DNA of 64,000 nucleotides. Origin: Candidatus Kapaibacterium sp. GTDB taxonomy: Bacteria > Bacteroidota > Ignavibacteria > Kapaibacteriales > UBA4661. The stretch covers positions 1-64,000 of the forward strand of contig JALONG010000006.1 of NCBI GenBank assembly GCA_025455065.1, written 5' to 3'. Both the position numbers and the translations under genes were made by a program. Numbering within the stretch: position 1 is the first letter of the stretch; every line of letters starts with the position of its first letter. A model generated the notes under the pieces. That model was not told the origin of the DNA, searched no databases, and saw only the letters and a list, made by a program, of their open reading frames with translations. Of the stretch, positions 45,713 to 54,953 are shown one piece after another.

Positions 45713-47689
45713 TTACGACAAACGTAAATGCAAATTTCCTTGCAACGTTGGTTGGCTGCGGCGAGGAGAAATACTTGCCGCGCTTATGGAGGCACTCTGC
45801 TCCGAATCAAGAATGAAGCGGTCTGCAACGCTTTTAAGGTGTTCGGCTTCGCCTGTAATACTCCCCACAGAACTTGCCACACCTTGAATATCGCTGTTGT
45901 TCGAGACAATCGCCGAACTGATACGCTCCACGTTCAGCGTGATTTCTTGCGCTGTGGAGGACTGTTTTTCCGCCGCCGAAGCAATCTGAATAATCAGCCC
46001 GTTTACGTGTTCAATGCCCTCAACGATAGATTTTAAGCGCTCTCCGGCATTATTTGCACGTTGGATGCCCGTTTGCACTCGCTCCGCACCAACACTGGCG
46101 GCTTCGGTGGCGTGTTTGGTGTCGTCTTGAATCAGGTGAATCGTTTTGGTGATTTCCTTCGTGGCTTTCGTTGTTTTTTCGGCGAGTTTCCGCACTTCAT
46201 CGGCAACAACGGCAAAACCTTTTCCTGCTTCTCCTGCACGAGCCGCTTCAATGGCTGCGTTCAGGGCAAGCAGATTCGTTTGGTCAGCGATTTCCTCAAT
46301 CGTTTCGACAATCGCGCCGATTTGCTCCGACGAACTGCCCAATTTCATCACCACGCCAGCCATACTGTCCACCACTCCTGCAATCGTCGTCATGCTTTCC
46401 AGCGTGGTTTGAACAGCATTTTGTCCGGTTTTTGCGGAATCCACAACGCGGTGCGAAACCTCAGAAGTCGCACTAACATTAGTCGCAATGCCGTTGATAG
46501 AATCCGACATCTGTTCAATCGCTCCGGCAATTTCGCCCACACGCGAGGACTGCTCACGGCTTTGGTGTGAGATTCTATCAGCATTGACGGCAATTTGCGA
46601 CGATGCAGCCGCTAAACTGGAAGCTGCCTCCTGCATTTGGATAATCGTCGTGCGCTGTGCTTCAATCGTATCATTCAGCGCGGCGATAAGTTGCCCGACG
46701 GCATCATCTTTGGTTGTGCGGAGGGTTTGGCTCAGGTCGTTATGACGCACGGAGTCCAGAAAGCGCGTAATACGGGCAACTTCCGCCTCAAGATAAAACT
46801 GCTGTTCAATGACTTCATTCCGTGCATCTTCGGCGGCTTGCTCGGCTTTGCGAATGGCGCGGCGACGCTCTTGCTCGGTCAAAGCGCTCATTTTACGCAA
46901 GTTTGCCGACATCGTTGTAAATTCCTTTCCCAAATCGCCGATTTCATCGGTTCGGTTCAAATCCAGTTCGATTGCGGCTGTTTCGGGGTTTTCGCTAAAG
47001 CGCTCCGTGAAATCCCGAATAGCGCTTCCAAGGCGGCTTACGGGCTTGGCTATCCACCGTCCCAGCACAAACCCTAGCACTAAACTCAGCAAAACACCGA
47101 TGCCGCGCATAATCCACGCTTGATTGCGAATTTGCTGCTCAATCACCAAGTATTCTTTGTAGGAAATATCTACCTCCAAGACCGCCACAGCCTTGCCGGA
47201 AGCGTCTTTGACGGGTGCCATGCCCGAAATCCACACGCCGTTGTCGCTTTTGTAAATGTCCGTCGCGCCCGCTTTGCCCTCGCGCAAAGCACGGTGGAAT
47301 GTCTCGGCAACGCCTTTATCGCGGAAAGTGTATTTGTCACCCGAAAACGGTGTTGGGTGCGTCATTATGCCGAAGGAGGTTTCATCAGTTTCGGAGGCTG
47401 TGAGCGTGTACCAATTTTCCGCATATCCAAGTGCGGAGCGCATTGCCACAAGCGGCTTAATAGTTTCGGCAAATACCGCCTTTGCCGCAGAATCCTTCCC
47501 AAGCGCCATTTGGTGCTGCTCGCCCGAAATAGTCTGCGCGGCTGCCGTCGCCACATCACGCAGGCGTTCAGCAATCATCTCGCGGCGCTCATCAATGTTG
47601 ATTGTGAGCGCTACTTGAAGCACAATTTCCAGCAAAAGCCAGCACACCAGAATAATCGGTATGGCAATTTTAATCCAAAGTTTGTTCAT
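45713..47689 (-). CDS. methyl-accepting chemotaxis protein with Cache-type sensor
   Basis: A 658-residue transmembrane chemoreceptor. Helices at residues 8-30 and 191-213 bracket a periplasmic sensor of about 160 residues whose end ([16 protein letters not shown]) is typical of Cache/PDC ligand-binding domains. A HAMP domain follows at about 211-265, then a coiled-coil insert with a second HAMP-like segment ([20 protein letters not shown]). The signalling tip that binds CheA/CheW is intact ([20 protein letters not shown], then [17 protein letters not shown]). The C-terminus has no CheR-tethering pentapeptide. No other chemotaxis gene is nearby, so it acts with a system elsewhere. Confidence 0.93.
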   Translation of the reverse strand: MNKLWIKIAIPIILVCWLLLEIVLQVALTINIDERREMIAERLRDVATAAAQTISGEQHQMALGKDSAAKAVFAETIKPLVAMRSALGYAENWYTLTASETDETSFGIMTHPTPFSGDKYTFRDKGVAETFHRALREGKAGATDIYKSDNGVWISGMAPVKDASGKAVAVLEVDISYKEYLVIEQQIRNQAWIMRGIGVLLSLVLGFVLGRWIAKPVSRLGSAIRDFTERFSENPETAAIELDLNRTDEIGDLGKEFTTMSANLRKMSALTEQERRRAIRKAEQAAEDARNEVIEQQFYLEAEVARITRFLDSVRHNDLSQTLRTTKDDAVGQLIAALNDTIEAQRTTIIQMQEAASSLAAASSQIAVNADRISHQSREQSSRVGEIAGAIEQMSDSINGIATNVSATSEVSHRVVDSAKTGQNAVQTTLESMTTIAGVVDSMAGVVMKLGSSSEQIGAIVETIEEIADQTNLLALNAAIEAARAGEAGKGFAVVADEVRKLAEKTTKATKEITKTIHLIQDDTKHATEAASVGAERVQTGIQRANNAGERLKSIVEGIEHVNGLIIQIASAAEKQSSTAQEITLNVERISSAIVSNNSDIQGVASSVGSITGEAEHLKSVADRFILDSEQSASISAASISPRRSQPTLQGNLHLRLS

Positions 47690-47759
47690 GGGAGTAGGTT
47701 CTAGGTTCTGGGAGATAGGTTTGAAGCGGTATGGCGGTGAACAAGGAAAAAGCGAATAA

Positions 47760-47930
47760 CTAAAAACTAAAAACTAAAAACTTAGGACTTTCGCGAACAC
47801 AAGTCGCAAGGGGCTAAAACCCCTTGTTAAACAATGACTTACGCAACAAGGGGTTTCAACCCCTTGCCTCAAAAGTATGGTTTTGCGAAAGTCCTAAAAC
47901 TAAAAGCTAAAAACTAAAAACCAAAAACTA
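47760..47930. repeat. CTAAAAA heptamer array interrupted by an insertion
   Basis: Three CTAAAAA units at 47760-47780 and about five diverged units at 47894-47930, separated by the 114-bp palindromic element at 47783-47896. The right part reaches exactly to the ferredoxin stop codon (47928-47930). An STRR-type array into which the element appears to have inserted. Confidence 0.8.
47783..47896. mobile_element. MITE-like 114-bp element with 15-bp inverted ends
   Basis: Inverted ends TAGGACTTTCGCGAA and TTTGCGAAAGTCCTA match at 14 of 15 bases. Inside are two hairpins built from CAAGGGG and CCCCTTG arms (47807-47826 and 47847-47866). There is no coding capacity. The heptamer setting hides any target-site duplication. 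Confidence 0.65.
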
Positions 47931-49253
47931 CTTCCCATTCTCCAACGCCAAGACACCACGCGGACACACTGCCGAACACACGCCGCAGCCCACACACGAA
48001 GCGCGAACAATGTCCTCGCCGCGCTGCGCGTAAGAGCGAACATCTATGCCCATTTCGCAGTAGGTGGAGCAGTTTCCGCAGGAAATACACTGTCCGCCAT
48101 TGGTGGTGATGCGGAAGCGTGAGAAACGGCGTTGGAAGATGCCTAAAACTGCTGCCATCGGGCAACCGAAGCGGCACCACACGCGGCTGCCCATAATCGG
48201 GTAAAAACCTGTTCCCACCACGCCGGAGAAGAGCGAACCGATAAGAAAACTGTATGTTTTTGAGTATGCTAAGGAAAATTCACCCAGCACCGCGCCTTGC
48301 ATGGCGGAGTTTATCCAGAGCAAGCCCGTCATGGTGGTCACAAAAATGAGAACACTGTGAATCATCCAACGCTCTATTTTCCATGCTTTGAGCGATTTAT
48401 CGGAGTTTTGGCGAAAGGGGTCGCCGAGTGTTTCTGCCAAACCGCCGCAGCCGCACACCCACGAGCAGTACCAGCGTTTGCCGAAAAAGTATGTCAAAAT
48501 AGGCGTTGCAACGAAGGTCATTATCATTCCCCAAATAATCATAAAGACCATGAGGTGATTCGGCGAAGCAAGAAAATATTGGACGTTCAGGGGATTGAGA
48601 TAGTCGTATTTGAGGGGCCAAAAGTAGGTGAAATAAAATTCCGGCTGATTCATCATCTGAAGCCACGCGGGAATGAGGTAGGCGAACAGGAGTTGGAAAA
48701 AGACCACCGACAATGTGCGGATGATATGATACCGACTGTGCCGATACTTCGCAATCATGCGGACTCCCATAATAATCACCGCCAGCGTGTAGAGCGTTCC
48801 GTAGAGAAACCATTGGTCGGCAGCTTTGCCGCGAAGCAAGAAACTAAGAGGGTCGGCAGCGCGGATGCAGTGTTGCAAATACTCCGCATACCAATAGAGT
48901 AACACGTAAAAGCCTGTCATTCCCACGCCGATAATCCATGCCGCAGCGCCTCGATGTTGCGCACGGCTGAACATGATGCCGTTGTGATGAATACCGGGTT
49001 TATACTCCGAAAACAGAGGCAGAATGTACAATAGCGCTCCAAAGGTTGCCAAACCAAGGCTTCCAAGAGAATAGAGTGCCGGAATGGTCGTAAATGCTCC
49101 TGTCCCGCCGATAATAAAAATCATCACTCCCAGCACAAACAGTGCTAATGCGCCTTTGCGCAAAGGGGAGAGTTCCAAAAGCGGCTGCGCGAAGTTTTTG
49201 GGAATGGTTATGCTGTCAAGGGCGACAAATGCTGGTGTTGTGGTGTTTGGCAT
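47928..49253 (-). CDS. membrane-bound 4Fe-4S ferredoxin-type protein (NapH/NosR-like)
   Basis: A 441-residue inner-membrane electron-transfer protein with about seven hydrophobic helices. Two C-terminal [4Fe-4S] sites are clear: CISCGNCSTYCEMG and CVGCGVCSAVCPRG. A third Cys cluster (WYCSWVCGCGG) is in the membrane part near residue 267, and a fourth (WCRFGCPMAA) near 365, as in NapH, NosR and CcoG-like polyferredoxins. It probably passes electrons from the quinone pool to a periplasmic or cytoplasmic partner. No partner reductase or flavoprotein gene is next to it. The stop codon lies at the edge of the heptamer array. Confidence 0.85.
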   Translation of the reverse strand: MPNTTTPAFVALDSITIPKNFAQPLLELSPLRKGALALFVLGVMIFIIGGTGAFTTIPALYSLGSLGLATFGALLYILPLFSEYKPGIHHNGIMFSRAQHRGAAAWIIGVGMTGFYVLLYWYAEYLQHCIRAADPLSFLLRGKAADQWFLYGTLYTLAVIIMGVRMIAKYRHSRYHIIRTLSVVFFQLLFAYLIPAWLQMMNQPEFYFTYFWPLKYDYLNPLNVQYFLASPNHLMVFMIIWGMIMTFVATPILTYFFGKRWYCSWVCGCGGLAETLGDPFRQNSDKSLKAWKIERWMIHSVLIFVTTMTGLLWINSAMQGAVLGEFSLAYSKTYSFLIGSLFSGVVGTGFYPIMGSRVWCRFGCPMAAVLGIFQRRFSRFRITTNGGQCISCGNCSTYCEMGIDVRSYAQRGEDIVRASCVGCGVCSAVCPRGVLALENGK

Positions 49254-49577
49254 AAATAAATCCTCCGCAAACGTGAATTGGTGAGCAATGATGAATGGTT
49301 GCGAGGCTCATTGTTCTTGCTTCTCTATGAGAACCTCGCTCATCACAAATAATACGAAATTTTACCATGTAAAGATTGTCAGTCCCAAAACATTTGCAAA
49401 AAATTTCCCGAAGAAATTCCGACAAAAAGACTGGCACGTAATTTGCTTTTTGAAAAGATGTCGCCCAAAACACCATAAAGCAACGGGCAACCCCAAATTG
49501 ACTATCAGTACGCTATGCAAGATTTGATGCGGTACACAGCACATTAACCTTGCGGCAACAGCATAACAGAGGCAACA
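49254..49577. other. intergenic region upstream of ftsK
   Basis: About 320 bases between the divergent ferredoxin and ftsK genes. Two short open frames have no protein-like features. The only notable signal is the sigma-54-type sequence at 49432-49447. Confidence 0.5.
49432..49447 (+). promoter_or_regulatory. candidate sigma-54 promoter upstream of ftsK
   Basis: TGGCAC-N5-TTGCT is a full match to the -24/-12 consensus with exact spacing. A transcript would begin about 120 bases before the ftsK ATG. No enhancer site or regulator gene is evident, and whether the organism has RpoN is not visible here. Confidence 0.45.
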
Positions 49578-52500
49578 ATGAACATGACATCACGCGACTC
49601 ATTTGGTGCAAATCCCCTCGGTGGCAATGCTACGAGCGGCAATACTATGTCCCGTCAAGGAAACACAGGGCTTCCGGCTGGTTTTACGCCGCAAAACGGC
49701 TCAAATCCGCCGTCTGCAAAAAACAGTACGCCGAAACAGCCCAATACACCACAAAACCGTACAGGCAACCAAGCACCAAACACCGCTCCCAAGCAGCCTT
49801 CACACGCTTCTGCTCCAAAGTCTTCGGGAAAACTCCCTGTTTCCAGTGAACAGATGCAGCAGTTCCTCGCGTTGGTGAATACGCACAAACGCGAGATTGG
49901 TGCGGCGCTTTTGGGGTTGTTTGCTGTTGTGTTGCTTTTGGCTCTTGTGTCGTATGACCCCGCAGACCGCTCCAATGCTCGTGTTTCACTCACTCCCGAA
50001 CAATCACAAACGGTTGCTACTCCTCGTTCCGCAAACGTCAATATGCGAACTGCTCCAACGACAGTAACTACGCCGCTTCAAGAAGAATACGTCATTAAAA
50101 ACTGGCTTGGATACGTGGGCGCGACAGTTGCTCATTTTGTCTATAACTACACCGTCGGCTACGCAGCGCTGCTCTTTCCGGCAATGATGATGCTTTGGTC
50201 GGTTTCGATTTTGCGTTACAAAATCTCTGACCGTTTGCTTTTGGGAACGGCTTTGGCACTTGTCGGAGCGGCAATTTTAGCAAGTTTCGCCGGCGTGTTG
50301 CAGCTTGTTCCGTGGATGCCGCCGATGCGCCCCGAATGGAGCGGTTCAGTCGGGCAGTTTATAGCACGGATGCTTTGGCAGATTATCGGCACAGTCGGCG
50401 CATTTATCGTTCTGACGGGCAGTTTGATTGCAACGATTTTTGTGGCGCTGGATTTGGATATTGAAAAAAGCATTACCCGCTTCAAAGCAGAGCGGGAGCG
50501 CCTTTCCGCCTTGAAAAATAAAACGAAATCGAATATCGCAACAGTAGTGAAGGAAGAACAGGCATTTACCAACGAAAGCAGCACCGATGCAGCTTCTATG
50601 GCTGCACAGTTTACCGAAGAAATTTTATCGGCGAAAGATTACGATGACTATCACGTTGAAATGCCTGCCACACCTAGTGTTTCGGCTAGTGTTTCGGCAG
50701 AACCAATTCCGGACACAATCCTTTCTGCTTCGGCAAAAAGCGCATCAACGCTTGCCGATGCCGACGAACCCGCACGCATATTGCGCCGTTCAGCCCAAAG
50801 CCCTGATGCTACTTCGCTTCGCCGCGATATTTTAAGCAAATACGCCGAAGACGAAGCGCACGACGTGGAAAGCGCTTCCAAACAGGAAATTTTAACACAA
50901 AGCCCTGTTTTAGTTGCTCCGCAGGTGGAAATAGTAGCTCCGCAGGTGGAAATCGTACCGCAAAATCCTCCAAAGGCTGAAGCGGAAATTCTCTCACAAG
51001 CCGCACAAAATCTTGCTCCTCAAGCGCTCACTGCACAAGCGCCTGTACTAACGGAAAAGCGCGTCAATATCGGCGCGACAAACAGCCCGACCATGAGCGT
51101 CAGTACGCCGCAAACAACGGTGTTCGCACAAGGATTTTCCTATCCGGCGCAAGCATCTATCACGTTTGTTGAAGCAACAAAAGCTGAGGCACCTAAGCAA
51201 GAGACTTCAGTAGAGGACACAAAAAAAAACGATGAACTGAACGATGTATCAAGCGCGGTTTTGCCTGAAACACATGGTAATGCTATTGGCAACGAAGCAA
51301 GTAAAGATGCGTCTTTTACGCAGAATCGTTTCTCCGATGAAGAACTGACTGTTCACCGCCGCAATACCGAACACCTCGCGGGATTAGTTGCAGGGCAGGT
51401 TGCAGAAGAAGTTGCTTCCGGTATTGCCACAGGTATCGCTTCACAAGTGGCAGCAGAAGTCGCGGAACGCATTGCGCACAGTGCCGTGCAAGCCGCAGTA
51501 CAAGTGGCTATGGAGAAAGCAGCACTCACAAGTACCTTTGCATCCGCAGCACCCGTTATTGCTCCCACAGAAGCAACCACGCCGTTTGTGAGTGATTCGT
51601 TTGATGCGGATTTGGTCAATGAGTTTGCGACCGAAACGCTTGTTGCCAAGCCTGAAACGCTTGTTGCCAAGACGGAAGTGCCGATTACCATTCGCACCAA
51701 CGCGCAAAACGTTATTCCCAAACCGATGTTCATGCCGCAGAATGACGAAATTTTGCGTGAAGAAATTCAGTATGAGCCGCCGACCTTGGATTTGCTTGTT
51801 CCGCAGGAAGTGAGCGATTCAGTGAGCGAAGAGGAATTGCAAAATAACGCACGAGTATTGCAGGAAAAACTGCGTACTTTCCGCATTGAAATTGAAAATC
51901 TGCACGTTACGCCAGGACCTGTGGTTACGCAGTATGAATTTAGCCTCGCTCCGGGTGTGAAAGTGTCGCAAATTGAAAATTTAACCAACGACATAGCGCT
52001 TGCGCTCAAAGCGCGTGGAATCCGCATCATTGCTCCTGTTCCGGGGCGTGGTACGGTTGCGGTGGAAATCCCGAATGCCCGTGCAACGGCTGTGCGCTTC
52101 AGCAGTATCGTGGATTCGGCGGAGTTCGAGGATTCGCAATTACGCCTTCCTCTTGCGCTCGGCAAAACGATTCACGGCGACGTATTTACTGCCGACCTTG
52201 CGAAAATGCCGCATTTGCTCATTGCCGGTGCGACGGGTTCGGGCAAAAGCGTCGGTATTAACTCCATTATCGCGTCGCTGCTCTACAAAATGCACCCGCG
52301 CAATTTGAAGTTCGTCATCATTGACCCCAAGCGCGTAGAAATGACGCAGTATAAGGCGCTGGCGAATCACTTTTTGGCGGTGTGTCCCGACATTGACGAA
52401 AAAATTATTACCGATGCCCAAAATGCCGTCATAGCGCTTAAATCCGTCGTTGCGGAGATGACGCGCCGTTACGAAGTGCTGCAAAAAGTTGGTCAGCGCA

Positions 52501-53240
52501 ATATCGTGGATTACAACCAAAAAGTCCGTGAAGGGCGCTACAAAGACACTTCGGACTATGTTCACCACGAAATGCCGTATATTGTCGTGATTGTGGATGA
52601 GCTTGCAGACCTGATGATGACTGCTTCGCGTGAGGTCGAAGAGCCGATTTGCCGCTTGGCGCAGCTTGCGCGGGCAGTCGGGATTCACCTTATCGTCGCA
52701 ACGCAGCGCCCGTCGGTGGATGTGGTAACGGGCCTCATTAAAGCAAACTTTCCGGCGCGAATTGCTTATCAGGTTGCTTCAAAAATTGATTCCCGAACAA
52801 TCTTGGATTCAAGCGGTGCGGAGCATCTTTTGGGCAATGGCGATATGCTCTTTACTCCGGGCGGTGCTGGGAAACCCATGCGTTTGCAAAATTCCTATCT
52901 CTCAACCGATGAAGTAGAGCGGATTTGCGACCACATTGCCGCACAAGAAGGCTTCTCGCAGCCGTATATGCTGCCTTCAGTAAGCGAAAAGACGCAACGA
53001 GGTGGCGGACAAGGCTCTGACGACGACCGCGACGACCTTTTTGAAGAGGCGGCACGTTTGGTTGTGCGTCATCAGCAATGCTCCACATCACTGCTCCAAC
53101 GCCGCATGAAAATTGGCTACGGACGCGCTGCGCGGATTGTGGACCAACTCGAAGAAGCAGGCGTAATCGGTGCAATGGACGGCAGCAAAGGCAGGACGGT
53201 GCTTCTGGACAGCGAATCGGCACTGAATGCTATGTTATGA
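49578..53240 (+). CDS. ftsK: DNA translocase FtsK
   Basis: A 1220-residue septal DNA pump that clears the chromosome dimer region and aids Xer recombination. A Pro/Asn-rich cytoplasmic start (1-105) leads to about four membrane helices (from residue 107, IGAALLGLFAVVLLLALVS, to about 290). A linker of about 440 residues follows, Ala/Gln/Thr-rich, with short internal repeats (VAPQVEI twice, ETLVAK twice) and a striking Ala/Val helix at 596-650. The motor (about 730-1140) has Walker A GATGSGKS with Lys890 and Walker B IVVIVDELADL with Asp1007. The gamma winged-helix domain ends the protein (RRMKIGYGRAARIVDQLEEA). Length is typical for proteins with a long linker. A terminator follows. Confidence 0.96.
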   Translation: MNMTSRDSFGANPLGGNATSGNTMSRQGNTGLPAGFTPQNGSNPPSAKNSTPKQPNTPQNRTGNQAPNTAPKQPSHASAPKSSGKLPVSSEQMQQFLALVNTHKREIGAALLGLFAVVLLLALVSYDPADRSNARVSLTPEQSQTVATPRSANVNMRTAPTTVTTPLQEEYVIKNWLGYVGATVAHFVYNYTVGYAALLFPAMMMLWSVSILRYKISDRLLLGTALALVGAAILASFAGVLQLVPWMPPMRPEWSGSVGQFIARMLWQIIGTVGAFIVLTGSLIATIFVALDLDIEKSITRFKAERERLSALKNKTKSNIATVVKEEQAFTNESSTDAASMAAQFTEEILSAKDYDDYHVEMPATPSVSASVSAEPIPDTILSASAKSASTLADADEPARILRRSAQSPDATSLRRDILSKYAEDEAHDVESASKQEILTQSPVLVAPQVEIVAPQVEIVPQNPPKAEAEILSQAAQNLAPQALTAQAPVLTEKRVNIGATNSPTMSVSTPQTTVFAQGFSYPAQASITFVEATKAEAPKQETSVEDTKKNDELNDVSSAVLPETHGNAIGNEASKDASFTQNRFSDEELTVHRRNTEHLAGLVAGQVAEEVASGIATGIASQVAAEVAERIAHSAVQAAVQVAMEKAALTSTFASAAPVIAPTEATTPFVSDSFDADLVNEFATETLVAKPETLVAKTEVPITIRTNAQNVIPKPMFMPQNDEILREEIQYEPPTLDLLVPQEVSDSVSEEELQNNARVLQEKLRTFRIEIENLHVTPGPVVTQYEFSLAPGVKVSQIENLTNDIALALKARGIRIIAPVPGRGTVAVEIPNARATAVRFSSIVDSAEFEDSQLRLPLALGKTIHGDVFTADLAKMPHLLIAGATGSGKSVGINSIIASLLYKMHPRNLKFVIIDPKRVEMTQYKALANHFLAVCPDIDEKIITDAQNAVIALKSVVAEMTRRYEVLQKVGQRNIVDYNQKVREGRYKDTSDYVHHEMPYIVVIVDELADLMMTASREVEEPICRLAQLARAVGIHLIVATQRPSVDVVTGLIKANFPARIAYQVASKIDSRTILDSSGAEHLLGNGDMLFTPGGAGKPMRLQNSYLSTDEVERICDHIAAQEGFSQPYMLPSVSEKTQRGGGQGSDDDRDDLFEEAARLVVRHQQCSTSLLQRRMKIGYGRAARIVDQLEEAGVIGAMDGSKGRTVLLDSESALNAML

Positions 53241-53374
53241 AAAACCCTATCGAACCCTCATCATTCCTCGCGTAAAGAGGCTTGGCAAAGCGCATGGGTG
53301 CGGCACAAAGCGCTGCTTCCTGTTTTGGTCAAGACAATGATATGACGTTGTGCGTAGAGGGGCGCACTATCTCC

Positions 53375-53423
53375 AAAAAAGCCGATACACACGAGTTGCT
53401 CGTTGATGTATCGGCTTTTTTTT
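53375..53423 (+). terminator. intrinsic terminator of ftsK
   Basis: Stem AAAAAAGCCGATAC with GTATCGGCTTTTTT, with an additional inner stem (ACGAG with CTCGT), ending in eight T residues. It is about 135 bases after the stop codon and reads well on both strands. Confidence 0.85.
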
Positions 53424-53459
53424 ATGAAATTTTTTTACTTGCCTAAAAAACTGCTAAAT

Positions 53460-53529
53460 CCCTCATCCTATTGCCCTTATCCCATTGCCCTTATCCCATT
53501 GCCCTTATCCCTTTGCCCTTCCTACCCTT
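53460..53529. repeat. 14-bp tandem repeat overlapping the HPr stop codon
   Basis: Four 14-bp units (CCCTCATCCTATTG, then CCCTTATCCCATTG twice, then CCCTTATCCCTTTG) plus a degenerate fifth. The HPr stop codon (53522-53524) lies in the degenerate unit. The unit shares CCCTTATCC with the array at 60337-60440. Confidence 0.88.
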
Positions 53530-53788
53530 CACCAAAGCCTGCTTCAAAAAATTCGAGCATTTCTTTGAGCGCTTGTTCTTCGTCCGGTCCGTCGAGTTCG
53601 ATGGTGAGTTCGGAGTTTTGTTCGGCGGCGAGTGTCATTACGCCGATGATGCTTTTCGCGTTTACGCGGAAGCCTTCGCGGATAAGGAAAATTTCCGATT
53701 GAAAGCGCGAGGTGATTTTGACAATCATCGCTGCGGGACGTGTGTGCAAGCCGGCGCGGTTTTTTATGGTTACAACATGAGTAATCAT
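53522..53788 (-). CDS. HPr family phosphocarrier protein
   Basis: An 88-residue cytoplasmic phosphocarrier. The active-site motif NRAGLHTRPAAMIVKI contains the phosphorylatable His (residue 15 from Met at 53788). The regulatory region KSIIGVMTLAAEQNSELTI contains the Ser site seen in HPr proteins controlled by HPr kinase. No enzyme I or sugar permease is nearby, and in many FCB bacteria HPr serves regulation rather than sugar uptake. It is 34 bases downstream of the polyprenyl synthase gene. Its last codons merge with the 14-bp tandem repeat. Confidence 0.92.
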   Translation of the reverse strand: MITHVVTIKNRAGLHTRPAAMIVKITSRFQSEIFLIREGFRVNAKSIIGVMTLAAEQNSELTIELDGPDEEQALKEMLEFFEAGFGEG

Positions 53789-53822
53789 GGCGTTTTCAGT
53801 TAGGACGTTTTTCGGGGCGAAG

Positions 53823-54821
53823 TTAATGAGTACGTTCCAGAAGCATCGTTGCAAAATCATGTAAATAAGCGCGTCCGGCGTTATTGGGCAGCGAATCTAA
53901 GGCGTGATGCGCCTTTTGGGTTAATTTGGCAACTTCTGCTTGTGCGTCATCGAAAATGCCATTGCGCTCAAATAAACGCTGCATTGCGGGAATATGTTCT
54001 TCGTTCAAACCACGGTTGGCGAGAAAATGTTCGAGCAGTAAACGGTCGTCTTGGCTCATGGAATCGTGCTTTTCCAATGCTTTGATAATGAGAAACGTTT
54101 TTTTTCCCTCAAGAATATCGCCGCCCACAGTTTTGCCTAATTTCGCCCCGTCAGCCGCAATATCCAGCAAATCATCCTGCACTTGAAACGCGATACCGCT
54201 TGCGTAGGCATATGCGGTAAGCGCCTGAAGATGAGCAGTAGAGCCGTTTCCAAGGATGCCGCCCAGCTGCACGGAGAGTTCCAGCATTTTGGCTGTTTTT
54301 TTGTCAATCATCTGAAAATAGTCATCCAAGCTAATGTGGGAGCGGTCTTGAAACTCAAGGTCAAGTGCTTGTCCCTCACAAACTTCGATGATGCTGAAAT
54401 TGACGGCAGTAATAAGTTCTGCAAGGCGCTTCAAATCAGGGGAACGGAGCAGTGTTTGGTACGCAATGGCAATTAAACCGTCGCCGGAAAGAATTGCTGC
54501 GCTCTCGTTCCATTTGACATGAACCGTGGGGTTGCCACGGCGCACAGATGCAGCATCCATGATGTCGTCGTGAATAAGCGTGAAATTGTGAAGCATTTCA
54601 ACGGCTATTCCCGCAAAGAGAGCATCCATGCCGCGCCCACCGACGGCATCGCACGCCATCATCGTCAAAACAGGGCGAACACGTTTGCCGCCGCTCAAAA
54701 GCGTATAGCGCATCGGCTCATAAAACGTGTGTGGATGTTGCTTGGCGAGGATTTCGGCAAGCGTTGATTCTACGGCGTGTTTGTAGCGGGAATACTGTTC
54801 GGTGAACGAGGTGTTTTGCAT
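53823..54821 (-). CDS. polyprenyl diphosphate synthase (trans-isoprenyl type)
   Basis: A 332-residue enzyme that condenses isopentenyl diphosphate units into a prenyl chain for quinones or other lipids. The first aspartate-rich motif is HDDIMD followed by RRGNPTVH, and the second is VQDDLLDIA. GGKRVRPVL is the substrate-binding segment. Product length cannot be read with confidence; residues before the first motif (EMLHNFTLI) lack a bulky residue at the usual short-chain stop, which would allow a long chain. Met at 54821 or eight codons upstream (54845) could be the start. It precedes HPr. Confidence 0.9.
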   Translation of the reverse strand: MQNTSFTEQYSRYKHAVESTLAEILAKQHPHTFYEPMRYTLLSGGKRVRPVLTMMACDAVGGRGMDALFAGIAVEMLHNFTLIHDDIMDAASVRRGNPTVHVKWNESAAILSGDGLIAIAYQTLLRSPDLKRLAELITAVNFSIIEVCEGQALDLEFQDRSHISLDDYFQMIDKKTAKMLELSVQLGGILGNGSTAHLQALTAYAYASGIAFQVQDDLLDIAADGAKLGKTVGGDILEGKKTFLIIKALEKHDSMSQDDRLLLEHFLANRGLNEEHIPAMQRLFERNGIFDDAQAEVAKLTQKAHHALDSLPNNAGRAYLHDFATMLLERTH

Positions 54822-54953
54822 TGTAAGGCTCTTCAAATCTGGCATAGAGTATAGAAAAACTACGCGGAAACAAGGTAATAAGCGGCAATCTACGAAACAA
54901 TTTCGAGAGAAGCGGGGGAAAAATTTGTCGCTTTTGAGTGTATTGACGAGGCT

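Noticed and set aside
48297-48902. A 201-residue plus-strand frame opposite the ferredoxin gene
   Set aside because: It is antisense to the Fe-S protein with intact Cys motifs and has a His/Arg-rich, shadow-like composition.
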